Below are positions 36,574 to 45,000 of a DNA stretch of 64,000 bases, in pieces. The first letter of the stretch is position 1; every line of letters begins with the position of its first letter. Source of the stretch: Mycolicibacterium celeriflavum (GTDB lineage Bacteria > Actinomycetota > Actinomycetes > Mycobacteriales > Mycobacteriaceae); contig NZ_AP022591.1 of NCBI RefSeq assembly GCF_010731795.1, positions 1-64,000 on the forward strand. The letters are read 5' to 3'. A program made the position numbers and the translations under genes. The notes below the pieces were generated by a model. It ran no database searches. It was given only the letters and a program-made list of their open reading frames with translations, and was not told the origin of the DNA.

Positions 36574-37916
36574 TCCGCGGACATGTGAAGCGATGGACGG
36601 TCGCCGGATCCGCCCTGGCGCTGATGCTGACCGGCTGCTCCTTTCAGGGGGTGAACTCACTGCCACTGCCCGGCGCCGTGGGTCGTGGTCCCGACGCCGC
36701 TACCTACCACATCGAGGTCGCCAATGTGGCGACGCTGGAAGCGAACTCGCCGGTGATGATAGACGACGTGGTCGTCGGCAGCGTCCGCAAGATGACGGTC
36801 GACGACTGGCACGCCGACGTCGAGATCTCGGTCAAACCCGGCGTGGCGGTGCCCGCCAATGCGGTGGCGACGGTGGGACAGACGAGCCTGCTCGGCTCGA
36901 TGCACCTCGCGCTCAACCCGCCGCTGGGCGAAAAGCCGCAGGGTCGACTCGCGCCCGGCGCCACGATCCCGCTGAGCGACACATCGACCTATCCGTCCAC
37001 CGAGCGGACGCTGTCCTCGTTGGCCACCGTGGTCAACGGCGGCGGACTCGGCCAAATCGGCGACGTCATCCACAACTTCAACACCGCGCTGAACGGGCGG
37101 GAGCCGCAAATTCGCGAGCTGCTCACCCGGCTGGACAACTTCGTCGGAGTGCTCGACAGTCAGCGTGACAACATCATCGCCTCGATCCAGCAACTCAACC
37201 GCGTCGCAGGCACATTCGCCAATCAGCGCGACACGATCGACCGCGCGCTCAAGGAGATCCCCCCGGCGTTGGATGTGCTGATCAAGGAACGGCCGAAGCT
37301 GACCACCGCGCTGGAGAAGCTCGGCCAGTTCGGTGACACCGCCGCCGGCCTGGCCAACGATGCCGGCGACGCCCTGGTGAAGGATCTCGAGAATCTCGGT
37401 CCGGTGCTCGGCGCGCTAGCCGACATCGGACCCGACCTCAATCTCGCACTCCTGTGGACCACGGCGTTCCCCTACGGGCCGACCTTCGCCGACCGGATCA
37501 CCCGCGGTGATTACATCAACCTCTACGCCATCTTCGACCTCACCTACCCGCGGCTGAAGAAGACGCTTCTGCTCGGCACCCGGTGGGGCGACGAGGACGC
37601 CAAACTCATTCCGGCGCCCGGCGACCCGTACTACCTGAACTACTCCTACAGCCCGATGTCGCTCGGGGTTGCCCCGCCGCCGTATTCTGCGCCGCCGCCC
37701 GAGGGTGGCCCCCCGGCCGCCCCCGCGGCCGCGCCGCCGATACCACCGGCGACCGGACCGCTGCTGCCGGTCGCGCCGCCGCCGCCGGCCGCGCCTTGGC
37801 TGCCGCAAGCGACGATCAGCACGTCGGCGCAGATCTTTGCGGGTCCGTATGGGGCCGAAGCGCCCCCAGCACCTGCTCCGGCTGAGCCCCAACCGACTCC
37901 GGGAGGTGGTGGCTGA
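36570..37916 (+). CDS. mceE: MceE, Mce family lipoprotein
   Basis: 448 residues. The signal sequence ends in the lipobox LTGC, with the lipidated Cys at residue 23, the usual mark of MceE (LprK-type). MlaD domain (YHIEVANVATLEANSPVMIDD), helical tube region, and a Pro/Ala-rich tail after residue 370. ATG 36570 overlaps the mceD stop (ATGA) and its own stop overlaps mceF. Confidence 0.94.
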   Translation: MIRGHVKRWTVAGSALALMLTGCSFQGVNSLPLPGAVGRGPDAATYHIEVANVATLEANSPVMIDDVVVGSVRKMTVDDWHADVEISVKPGVAVPANAVATVGQTSLLGSMHLALNPPLGEKPQGRLAPGATIPLSDTSTYPSTERTLSSLATVVNGGGLGQIGDVIHNFNTALNGREPQIRELLTRLDNFVGVLDSQRDNIIASIQQLNRVAGTFANQRDTIDRALKEIPPALDVLIKERPKLTTALEKLGQFGDTAAGLANDAGDALVKDLENLGPVLGALADIGPDLNLALLWTTAFPYGPTFADRITRGDYINLYAIFDLTYPRLKKTLLLGTRWGDEDAKLIPAPGDPYYLNYSYSPMSLGVAPPPYSAPPPEGGPPAAPAAAPPIPPATGPLLPVAPPPPAAPWLPQATISTSAQIFAGPYGAEAPPAPAPAEPQPTPGGGG

Positions 37917-39604
37917 TGCTGACCCGCTTTGTACGAAATCAGTTGATCATCTTCACCATTGCCTCGATCGTCGGTGTGACGGTGATGTTGTTCGTCTACA
38001 TGCGGGTGCCGACCCTGCTCGGCATCGGTCGACTGACGGTGACCATGGAGTTGCCCGCCGCGGGCGGCCTCTATCGCTTCGGCAACGTCACCTACCGTGG
38101 CGTGCAGATCGGCAAGGTCACGGAGGTGAAGCTGACCGAGAACGGGGCCGAGGCGACGTTGTCGCTCGACACGTCGCCGAAGGTCCCCGCGGACCTGCAG
38201 GCCGAGGTGCGCAGTGTTTCGGCCGTCGGCGAGCAGTACGTGGATCTGCGCCCGCGCATCGACTCCGGGCCGTATCTGCAGGACGGGTCGCGAATCTCGG
38301 TCTCCGACACCACAATTCCACAGGAGATCGGTCCGGTGCTGGAGGGAATCAACAAGCTGGTCGGCAGTATTCCTGGCGACCGAATCTCCGATCTGCTCGA
38401 CGAGTCGTTCAAGGCGTTCAACGGGGCGGGCCCCGATTTCCAGTCGCTGCTGGACTCGGCGGCCAAGGTGAGTGCCGAGGCCAACACCGTCTCCGACCAG
38501 ACCCGTGGGTTGATCGACGACAGTGGGCCACTACTTGATTCGCAGGCCGAGACTGCCGAGTCGATCCGCACTTGGGCGAAAAGCCTTGCGGGCGTGACCG
38601 GTCAACTCCAGCAGAACGATCCGGAGATCCGGACGCTGCTGCAGCAGGGACCCGGCTTCGCGCAGGAGGTTTCGACGCTGCTGAACCAAGTCAAGCCGAC
38701 GCTGCCGATCCTGCTGGCCAATCTCACCACCGTGGGTCAGATCCTGCTCACCTACAACCCGTCGTTGGAGCAGCTCCTGGTGATCTTCCCGGGCATCATC
38801 GCTGCGCAGCAGTCGTTCGGGCTTCCGCAGAACAACCCGACCGGCCTGCCCACGGGCGACTTCGCGCTCACCATCAACGACCCGCCGCCGTGCACGGTCG
38901 GCTTCCTGCCGCCGTCGAGCTGGCGGTCGCCCGAGGACACGACCTCCATCGACACCCCGGACGGGCTGTACTGTAAGCTGCCGCAGGATTCGCCGATCGC
39001 GGTGCGCGGTGCCCGAAACTACCCCTGCATGGCTCATCCAGGCAAGCGGGCGCCGACCGTCGAAATCTGCAATGACCCCAAGGGATATCAGCCGTTGGCC
39101 ATGCGTCAGCACACGCTGGGCGCCTATCCCATCGATCCGAACCTCATTTCGCAAGGTATCCCGCCCGACGACCGGGTGGACTTCTCCGAGCGGCTCTATG
39201 CACCGGTGGAGGGCACTCCGCTGCCGCCGGGTGCTGCGCCGTCGGGAACGCCGCCCGGCATGCCGCCCCCGCCGCCCCCCGTCGCCGGTGCACCCGTACA
39301 CGGCGCGGCATCTGCACCGCCCGCGCCGGCAGCAGCCCAGGCGCCGGTCGCACCGCCGCCACCACCCGGTAACTCCATCAACGGGACGCCGATTCCGCCG
39401 CCGCCAGCGGCGCCAGCGTCGGGCGGGGCAACGGCGGTGGCGCCGAGCGCCCACAGCAGCAACGCTTCCGGCGGGCCATCGGTCGCCGTCGCGCACTACG
39501 ATCCGCAAACGGGTGAGTACATGACGCCCGACGGCCTGCTGCAGCAGCAGACGAATCTGGCGACGAACGAACCGAAATCGTGGAAGGACCTACTACCGAC
39601 GTGA
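37916..39604 (+). CDS. mceF: MceF, Mce family protein with long Pro-rich tail
   Basis: 562 residues. N-terminal anchor (IIFTIASIVGVTVMLFVYM), MlaD domain (LPAAGGLYRFGNVTYRGVQIGKVTEV), tube helices (LLNQVKPTLPILLANLTTVG), a cysteine-containing region (PPPCTVGFLPP, YCKLPQDSP, RNYPCMAHPG) and a Pro/Ala-rich tail of about 130 residues. It closes the operon. No Mam genes follow directly; two Mam-like genes lie 12.6 kb downstream. Confidence 0.94.
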   Translation: MLTRFVRNQLIIFTIASIVGVTVMLFVYMRVPTLLGIGRLTVTMELPAAGGLYRFGNVTYRGVQIGKVTEVKLTENGAEATLSLDTSPKVPADLQAEVRSVSAVGEQYVDLRPRIDSGPYLQDGSRISVSDTTIPQEIGPVLEGINKLVGSIPGDRISDLLDESFKAFNGAGPDFQSLLDSAAKVSAEANTVSDQTRGLIDDSGPLLDSQAETAESIRTWAKSLAGVTGQLQQNDPEIRTLLQQGPGFAQEVSTLLNQVKPTLPILLANLTTVGQILLTYNPSLEQLLVIFPGIIAAQQSFGLPQNNPTGLPTGDFALTINDPPPCTVGFLPPSSWRSPEDTTSIDTPDGLYCKLPQDSPIAVRGARNYPCMAHPGKRAPTVEICNDPKGYQPLAMRQHTLGAYPIDPNLISQGIPPDDRVDFSERLYAPVEGTPLPPGAAPSGTPPGMPPPPPPVAGAPVHGAASAPPAPAAAQAPVAPPPPPGNSINGTPIPPPPAAPASGGATAVAPSAHSSNASGGPSVAVAHYDPQTGEYMTPDGLLQQQTNLATNEPKSWKDLLPT

Positions 39605-39620
39605 TCGCACGCCGGTTCGG

Positions 39621-40148
39621 TCAGATTTTCTGTACCTTGACCGGCATTTCGATCACGACGGGGTGATTGGTGCCACACGCCCCGCTGGGCCCCTTGGTCT
39701 GATCGCGGCCGATGAGGAAGTCGGTGTTCTTGGTCATTCGCTGATTGATGGTGGGATTCCAGCCCAACAAAATGAACTTCTGGTGGCCGGGGGAGGTGCT
39801 GCCGTCGGGGCACCGAAGCCAGTCGGGGATGTCGTGATCGATATACCAGAAGTCGTCGAGCCGAATGGTCGCAGTCCAGCCGAGATCGCTGTGCACGACG
39901 CCCGTGCACTCGATCGGGCTGACACAGTCGGTGCTGATCGTCCAGGTCTGAACAACGGTCTTCTGGTCGAAGAAGACGTCGGCGCCACCGGGCGCCATGC
40001 CCCGCTTCGCCCATTCCCCGTCGGACATCACCCGATAGGTGCCGTTGAGCGCAACTTGGAAATCGTCGGCGTGCGCCGGCGTCGTGGCGCTTAGACTTCC
40101 GACCAGAGCGATTGCCGCGGCGCCCGCGGCCAGACCTACTGCACGCAT
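39621..40148 (-). CDS. Secreted hypothetical protein
   Basis: 175 residues with a signal peptide (VGLAAGAAAIALVGSLSATTPAHA, cleavage after AHA). Mature protein: DDFQVALNGTYRVMSDGEWAKRG, VQTWTISTDCVSPIECTG, WYIDHDIPDWLRCPDGS, NPTINQRMTKNTDFLIGRD. The even number of cysteines suggests disulfides. Convergent with mceF, 16 bp apart. Similar secreted proteins are frequent near mycobacterial mce loci. Function unknown. Confidence 0.85.
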   Translation of the reverse strand: MRAVGLAAGAAAIALVGSLSATTPAHADDFQVALNGTYRVMSDGEWAKRGMAPGGADVFFDQKTVVQTWTISTDCVSPIECTGVVHSDLGWTATIRLDDFWYIDHDIPDWLRCPDGSTSPGHQKFILLGWNPTINQRMTKNTDFLIGRDQTKGPSGACGTNHPVVIEMPVKVQKI

Positions 40149-40177
40149 GCCGAAAGCCTATCGTGGCCAGTGCATAT

Positions 40178-40205
40178 CCTCTCCGAAAGGGAGAATTTCG
40201 TTCCC
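40178..40205. promoter_or_regulatory. Candidate operator pair (half-site plus 10/12 site)
   Basis: GAGAATTTCGTTCCC at 40191-40205 matches 10 of 12 positions of the shared palindrome. A CCTCTC half-site at 40178-40183 keeps the TCTC-7-GAGA geometry seen at 44941 and 47677, corresponding to 22-bp site spacing. It lies between two divergent secreted-protein genes. Confidence 0.4.
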
Positions 40206-40226
40206 CGCGTATGTGACAATGGCGCA

Positions 40227-40634
40227 GTGCGATCCGTCGTCGCAGTGTTGGCTGCCTTGGTGACTCCCGCGTTGCTTTCCGGTGCGCCCCCCGCGGGCGC
40301 ACAACCCGCGCTGCCGCCGCTGCCGCCGCCGGGCGCCGAATGCAGGAGCCCCAACTGCACGCCGGGCATCCGGCCGGGCGTCGTGCTGGGTTCCTACTGC
40401 AACAACACCACCTACTACGTGTTCGGGGTGACGTCGTGGGGACGCTTGGTGTTCTGCGGATCTCCGCGCCGCTACGAGCCGCGCTGGTTCCGATCACCGG
40501 AGATGCACGGCGTCAAACTGGAGAACGATCTGTGTCCCGGGATGGACGGCGAGGTCGCCCAGGCGCCCGACGGTCTCTTCCTTACCTGCGTGGCGAAGGA
40601 CGGCCGAACGTACTGGGAGCGCGGGGACCTCTGA
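40227..40634 (+). CDS. Small secreted Cys-rich hypothetical protein
   Basis: 135 residues from GTG 40227: VRSVVAVLAALVTPALLSG signal peptide with cleavage near AGA, a Pro-rich linker (PALPPLPPPGA), then ECRSPNCTPG, GSYCNNTTYYVFG, LVFCGSPRR, NDLCPGMDG and LTCVAKDG, giving six cysteines in the mature part. The frame is open upstream to 40170, but the signal peptide fixes the start. Unknown function. Confidence 0.75.
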   Translation: MRSVVAVLAALVTPALLSGAPPAGAQPALPPLPPPGAECRSPNCTPGIRPGVVLGSYCNNTTYYVFGVTSWGRLVFCGSPRRYEPRWFRSPEMHGVKLENDLCPGMDGEVAQAPDGLFLTCVAKDGRTYWERGDL

Positions 40635-40649
40635 GCCGTTCTACCTGAA

Positions 40650-40711
40650 CGCCGAGACTGCGCACAGACCACCGAAACCGCGAAAAGTACTATCTCCCCG
40701 CAGTTTCGGCG
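40650..40711. repeat. 62-bp inverted-repeat-bounded intergenic element, copy C
   Basis: Ends CGCCGAGACTGCG (40650-40662) and CGCAGTTTCGGCG (40699-40711) are inverted with 12 of 13 pairs. Exactly 62 bp, like copies A and B, though the inner sequence differs. It lies between convergent genes and may act as a bidirectional terminator. Confidence 0.65.
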
Positions 40712-40722
40712 CCGGGCGCGGT

Positions 40723-42003
40723 TCAGCCGATCGGCTTGAACTCGATGTTGATCTCCGTCAGCCCACGCAGAATGAACGTCGGTTCGTAGAGGTACCGACG
40801 GGCGTCGATCGGCCCGTGCTTCTCCTCACTGACCGTGATGTCGGCCATCCGGTCGAGGATGCGCTCGATCGAGACCCGGCCCTCGACACGCGCGAGCGGT
40901 GCGCCGGGGCAGGAGTGGATGCCGCGGCTGAACGCAATGTGCTCGCGTACGTTCTTGCGGTCGAGTGAGAACTCGTGCGGGTTGTCGAACCGCTTGGGGT
41001 CGCGGTTGGCCGCGCCGGGGCTGACCATCACCGTGGTTCCCGCGGGCACCGGGGTGTCTCCGAGAGTCGTTGTCTTACGGGCCATCCGGAACACGCTCTT
41101 GACGGGGCTGTCCATCCGCAGGCACTCCTCGACGAAGACCGGGATGAGGCTGCGGTCGTCGCGCAACTGCTGCTGGATGTCGGGCCGGTCACTGAGCACC
41201 CGCATGGCGGCGCCGAGCAGTTTGGCGGTGGTCTCCTGGCCGGCTGCGAACAGGAACGTCGCGGTGCGGACCACGTCGACCACTTCGGGCGTCGATCCGT
41301 CCGGGTACTTCGCGGTGGCGATCGAGGTGAGCACGTCGTCGCGGGGGTTCTCCCGGCGCTCCTCGATGTAGCGCGCGAACTTCTCGTCGGCCCACTCGAG
41401 CGGGTTGGTCGCGATCACCTCGTGATCGAGGCCGCCGATGTTCGATCCCGGGCGCTGCGCGCCGAACGAGTCGCGGAACGCCTCGTGGTCCTCCTCGGGA
41501 ACACCGAGCAGGTCAGCAACGACCAACAGCGAGAACGGTTTCGCGTACGCGGCGAGGAACTCGCAGCGGCCGTCGGCGATGAACTCATCGATGTGGCGGT
41601 CGGCCAACCGCCACATGAAGTCCTCGTTCTCCTTGAGGCGCTTGGGCGTCAGCAATCGGGCCAGGATGGACCGCGCGTCGGTGTGCTGCGGCGGGTCCAT
41701 CGTGACCATGTGCTCGAACATCGGGATCTCGGTGCGGTGTTTCTCCAGTTGCTCGCAGATGTCGTCACCCTCGGGCGTGAACGGCATCGGCGTGAACGGA
41801 CCCATCACCGCAACACAGGACGAGTAGTTCTCGCTGTCCTTGTAGACGCTGTTGGCGGCGTCCCAACCGGTCACCGCGAGCACGCCGTTGTCGATCGGAC
41901 AACAGACCGGGTCCTTCGACCGGATGTGGTCGTAATAGGGGTGCGGGTCGGGAACGAGGGAGGGATCGGTGAAGTAGTCAACCGAATCGAAATCTGTGGT
42001 CAT
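40723..42003 (-). CDS. Cytochrome P450
   Basis: 426-residue intact P450 from ATG 42003 (MTTDFDSVDYFTDPS); an in-frame start at 42024 is possible. It contains VTMDPPQHTDARSILAR, the I-helix FLFAAGQETTAKLLG, EECLRM (ExxR) and the haem loop FSRGIHSCPGAPLARVE. Divergent from a TetR gene with a strong palindrome between them, so it is probably repressed by that TetR. No ferredoxin is adjacent; the others in the window could serve. Confidence 0.92.
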   Translation of the reverse strand: MTTDFDSVDYFTDPSLVPDPHPYYDHIRSKDPVCCPIDNGVLAVTGWDAANSVYKDSENYSSCVAVMGPFTPMPFTPEGDDICEQLEKHRTEIPMFEHMVTMDPPQHTDARSILARLLTPKRLKENEDFMWRLADRHIDEFIADGRCEFLAAYAKPFSLLVVADLLGVPEEDHEAFRDSFGAQRPGSNIGGLDHEVIATNPLEWADEKFARYIEERRENPRDDVLTSIATAKYPDGSTPEVVDVVRTATFLFAAGQETTAKLLGAAMRVLSDRPDIQQQLRDDRSLIPVFVEECLRMDSPVKSVFRMARKTTTLGDTPVPAGTTVMVSPGAANRDPKRFDNPHEFSLDRKNVREHIAFSRGIHSCPGAPLARVEGRVSIERILDRMADITVSEEKHGPIDARRYLYEPTFILRGLTEINIEFKPIG

Positions 42004-42084
42004 GGTCTGTAAGCCCTCCAGGGTCAACGCTTACCCGCGTGGTGATGAGCGGACGTCGCCGCTCACTGAATTACTTGACTGAAT

Positions 42085-42106
42085 ATGCTGAGCACTTGCT
42101 TAGCAT
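42085..42106. promoter_or_regulatory. Palindromic operator between P450 and TetR genes
   Basis: Arms ATGCTGAGCA (42085-42094) and TGCTTAGCAT (42097-42106) around CT; 9 of 10 arm positions pair. Located 82 bp upstream of the P450 ATG and 86 bp upstream of the TetR ATG, a typical TetR autoregulatory operator. Different from the GAGAATnnnATTCTC motif. Confidence 0.7.
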
Positions 42107-42191
42107 GGGGTTAAGGTCGGGGTCAAGGTCACACGACGGGCCCGCCACTACGATCGGCGTGTCGGATGGGGCGGGAAAGAGAAATGATCAA

Positions 42192-42860
42192 ATGACAACG
42201 GCTTCTGGGCCGGCGCGAAGGATCGGAGCGCCGGACGCGAAGAACCGCGGCGTGCTGCTCGACGCCGCCGAACAGTTGCTCCTCGAGGAGGGCTACGCGG
42301 CGGTCACGTCGCGACGGGTGGCGGACAAGGCGGGCCTCAAACCGCAACTCGTGCACTACTACTTCCGCACCATGGAAGATTTGTTCCTGGCGGTCTTTCG
42401 CCGGATGGCGGAGGCGGGCCTCGAAATGCTCACCGAGGCGCTCGCGTCGCCGCAGCCGCTGTGGGCGCTGTGGCGGTTCAGCACCCAGCCGGAAGCCACC
42501 CGGCTGACGATGGAGTTCATGGGCCTGGCCAATCACCGCAAGGCGCTACGGGCCGAGATCATCTACTACGCCGAACGGTTCCGCGAAGAGCAGAACAAGG
42601 CGATCGCCGCCGCGCTCCAGCGGTACGGCGCACAGACCAGCGAAGTGCCGCCGGTGGTGTGGACGGTGTTCGCGACCAGCGTGTCGCAGGCGCTGGTGGT
42701 GGAACGGGCGCTCGGCATGACGACCGGCCACGCCGAGACATTCGCGTTCTGCGAGAAGTGGATTCGTCAGCTGGAGGGTGAACCGCTTCCGGCCGATCGC
42801 ACGAGTCCGCCGGCTGGTCACCAGTTCCGGATCGAGCAGAGCGCGCCCTTCGGACCCTGA
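42192..42860 (+). CDS. TetR family transcriptional regulator
   Basis: 222 residues from ATG 42192. N-terminal HTH: VLLDAAEQLLLEEGYAAVTSRRVADKAGLKPQLVHYYFRTMEDLFLA-type arrangement with the recognition helix near LKPQLVHYYF. The C-terminal ligand domain is helical (RLTMEFMGLANHRKALRAEI). An in-frame extension to 42039 is unlikely because the operator-like palindrome at 42085 would fall inside it. Likely represses itself and the divergent P450, released by a pathway intermediate or its CoA ester. Its 3' end overlaps the convergent secreted-protein gene by 43 bp. Confidence 0.9.
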   Translation: MTTASGPARRIGAPDAKNRGVLLDAAEQLLLEEGYAAVTSRRVADKAGLKPQLVHYYFRTMEDLFLAVFRRMAEAGLEMLTEALASPQPLWALWRFSTQPEATRLTMEFMGLANHRKALRAEIIYYAERFREEQNKAIAAALQRYGAQTSEVPPVVWTVFATSVSQALVVERALGMTTGHAETFAFCEKWIRQLEGEPLPADRTSPPAGHQFRIEQSAPFGP

Positions 42861-43279
42861 TGGGTGGCGACGACCACCCCGTCCACCGCGAGCACGCAGT
42901 GGATGTTCGGCGTCGCCTCGCCGGGCCCGCTGGTCGCCGTGACCATCGCCCATCGATTCGGGTCGGCCAGTTGCACGTCCAGGTTCCACTGCTGATCGGG
43001 GCCGACCTGGGCCTGGACCTTCGGGCTGAACTCGTAGGGATTGTGGCTGTACGCGGCCCAGTTCGGCGGGTCGACGTCGCGGTAGTAGATGTCGACGTAG
43101 AACGGTTGCTCGGCGAAGACGGAGTACTTGACGTTGTGCAACGGTGGCGGTGGCGGAGGACCCTGCGCCACGGCCGGCGCGTTGACCGACAGCACGCCGC
43201 CGGCCGTCAGCGCGGTTGCTGCCACGACAGCGAGCAAAGCGGGCCGGGCCGGGCGACGGGGGCTGCGCGCGAAGATCAT
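42818..43279 (-). CDS. Secreted hypothetical protein
   Basis: 153 residues. Arg-rich N-terminus then ALLAVVAATALTAGGVLSV, cleavage near AVA, a short PPPPPP linker, and a beta-rich mature domain (VKYSVFAEQPFYVDIYYRDVD, WAAYSHNPYEFSPKV, QWNLDVQLADPNRWAMVTATSG, HCVLAVDGVVVATHQG). MmpS-like in outline, but I cannot assign it firmly. Convergent with and overlapping the TetR gene. Confidence 0.8.
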   Translation of the reverse strand: MIFARSPRRPARPALLAVVAATALTAGGVLSVNAPAVAQGPPPPPPLHNVKYSVFAEQPFYVDIYYRDVDPPNWAAYSHNPYEFSPKVQAQVGPDQQWNLDVQLADPNRWAMVTATSGPGEATPNIHCVLAVDGVVVATHQGPKGALCSIRNW

Positions 43280-43331
43280 TTCCGGATCTTAGAACGATGT
43301 TCGCGGGTCAGGCCCCGAATCGAGAACCGCA

Positions 43332-44477
43332 TCAGCGCGCGAGGATCGTCGCCGACGCGGTGCCGGGCGCGCCGTACACCTGGGCCAATCCCACCTTGGG
43401 CTCGCCGGGCACCTGGCGGTCGCCGGCCTCGCCGCGCAACTGCCGGACGAGTTCGTGCACCTGCCGCAGCCCCGAGGCCCCGATCGGCTCACCGTTGGCG
43501 ATCAACCCGCCGTCGGTGTTGATCGGCAGCGAGCCGTGGATCTCGGTGGCGCCGTCGGCGAGCAGCTTCTCCTGCTCGCCGTCGGCGCACAGGCCGGTCT
43601 CAGCCATGTGGATGACCTCGGCGCCCGCATCCGTGTCCTGCAGCTGGGCGACGTCGACGTCCTCGGGGCCCAGGCCCGCGGCCTCATAGGCCGCCTTGGC
43701 GGCGTACACGGTCGGGGAGGCGTCCTCGTCCAGCGGCGCTGACGTGGCGTGGACTTCGTAGGCGCCGAAGCGGCGGGTGCGAATCTCGGTGGCCCGCACG
43801 TACACCGGCTTGTCGGTGAAGCGGTGCGCGATGTCACCGCGGCACATGATGACCGCCGCGGCGCCCTCGTCGGGCGCGCAGAACATGTACTGCGTCAGCG
43901 GATAGTTCAGCACCGTGGAGTTGAGGATCTCCTCTTCCGGAATTGGCTTGCGGCGAAACGCGTTCGGGTTCAATGCACCGTTGCGGAAGTTCTTGGCCGC
44001 CACCTTGGCCAGCGTGCCCTGCGAGATGCCGTGCTTGTGAAGGTAGTGGTTGGCCTTCATCCCGAAGAACTTGGTGGTGACGAACTGGCCGTTCTCGGCG
44101 TACCACTGGGGCAGTGCCAGTTTGGCCGGGTCGTCGGTGAACGCCCCGCGCGGATGCTTGTCCAGGCCGATCGCAATGCCGATGTCGTACTTGCCGAGCC
44201 GGATGGTGTCGGCGGTCTGCTGAATCGCGCTCGCGGCGGTGGCACATGCGTTGAACACGTTGGTGAACGTGATGCCGGTCAGGCCGACCAGGCGAGTCAC
44301 CGCGTCGGGATTGGAAACCTCATAGCTGCCCCCGAAACCGAACTGGATGTCCTTCCAGTCCACGCCGGCGTCGGTGAGCGCGGTCTGGATGGCCTCGGCG
44401 CCCATCTCCATCGCCGTCTTCGGGAATCGACCGAACGGGTGCAACCCCACGCCGATGATCGCCACGTCGTTTGTCAT
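43332..44477 (-). CDS. Lipid-transfer-protein type thiolase with altered His motif
   Basis: 381 residues. Cys is present in NVFNACATAASAIQ near residue 92, but HDxFT is replaced by AQLQDTDAGAE and the C-terminal GHP motif reads GGLIANGEPIGASGLRQ, with Glu in place of the catalytic His. This pattern belongs to the Ltp3/Ltp4-like branch seen in steroid side-chain loci rather than to classical thiolases. It precedes no enzyme gene downstream, and its partner DUF35 gene lies 16 bp upstream. May catalyse a retro-aldol or other C-C cleavage rather than thiolysis. Confidence 0.87.
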   Translation of the reverse strand: MTNDVAIIGVGLHPFGRFPKTAMEMGAEAIQTALTDAGVDWKDIQFGFGGSYEVSNPDAVTRLVGLTGITFTNVFNACATAASAIQQTADTIRLGKYDIGIAIGLDKHPRGAFTDDPAKLALPQWYAENGQFVTTKFFGMKANHYLHKHGISQGTLAKVAAKNFRNGALNPNAFRRKPIPEEEILNSTVLNYPLTQYMFCAPDEGAAAVIMCRGDIAHRFTDKPVYVRATEIRTRRFGAYEVHATSAPLDEDASPTVYAAKAAYEAAGLGPEDVDVAQLQDTDAGAEVIHMAETGLCADGEQEKLLADGATEIHGSLPINTDGGLIANGEPIGASGLRQVHELVRQLRGEAGDRQVPGEPKVGLAQVYGAPGTASATILAR

Positions 44478-44493
44478 CTCGGTACTCCTGGGT

Positions 44494-44916
44494 CTAGACG
44501 GGCTTGAAGGCGAAGGTGACGACCTCGTGGCCGTCGTCGTCGGTGGTGAACGGCACCATCGTCAGCTCAACGTCCATACCGAACTCCAGCTTGGCAGGGT
44601 CGTTCTCGGTGAGCCGGCCCTCCACGCGGATGACGTCCTCGAGCTGGACCAGCCCGACGCCGAAAGGCACGAAGTCGTTGCCGGTCGGGCCCTTGTAGGG
44701 CGCGCCCGGCGGAAATCCCTGCGTCGTCCACGCCACCAGCGTGCCGCGTCGGGGCAGCTTGAGTTCGGACATCTCCCCGGCGCTGCACCGCGGGCAGCGC
44801 TGCTGGACCGGGAACGCGGTGGCGCCGCATGCGCCGCACCGGCTTCCGATCAGCTGCGGGTTGTCATCGGGCCAGGTCGAGATTTCGGGCGCGAGCGCCA
44901 CTTGCTGTGTCGGCAC
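44494..44916 (-). CDS. DUF35 OB-fold/zinc-ribbon protein
   Basis: 140 residues, GTG start at 44916. Zinc ribbon SRCGACGATAFPVQQRCPRC (four Cys) then the OB fold RGTLVAWTTQGFPPGAPYKG, FGVGLVQLEDVIRVEGR, VELTMVPFTTDDDG. Such proteins bind SCP2-type thiolases as the small subunit; the thiolase follows 16 bp downstream. An operator-like pair sits just upstream. Confidence 0.9.
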   Translation of the reverse strand: MPTQQVALAPEISTWPDDNPQLIGSRCGACGATAFPVQQRCPRCSAGEMSELKLPRRGTLVAWTTQGFPPGAPYKGPTGNDFVPFGVGLVQLEDVIRVEGRLTENDPAKLEFGMDVELTMVPFTTDDDGHEVVTFAFKPV

Positions 44917-44931
44917 GCGCCGACGATAACC

Positions 44932-44968
44932 GGAAATGACGTTCTCGTCTAGAGAGAACCTAATCGTC
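44932..44968. promoter_or_regulatory. Candidate tandem operator pair, 22-bp spacing
   Basis: GGAAATGACGTTCTC (44932-44946) and GAGAACCTAATCGTC (44954-44968) each match 9 of 12 positions of the shared palindrome and start 22 bp apart. The inner half-sites form a perfect GTTCTC-7-GAGAAC inverted repeat at 44941-44959. Divergent promoter of DUF35/thiolase and SnoaL/SDR units. Confidence 0.5.
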
Positions 44969-45000
44969 ACCCGAGCGCGCCGGCTGTTAGCCTGCGCGGT

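Noticed and set aside
42085..42106. KstR2-type operator
   Set aside because: The centre does not fit CAAGnnCTTG; the arms are CTnAGCA/TGCTnAG, so a distinct TetR site is more likely.
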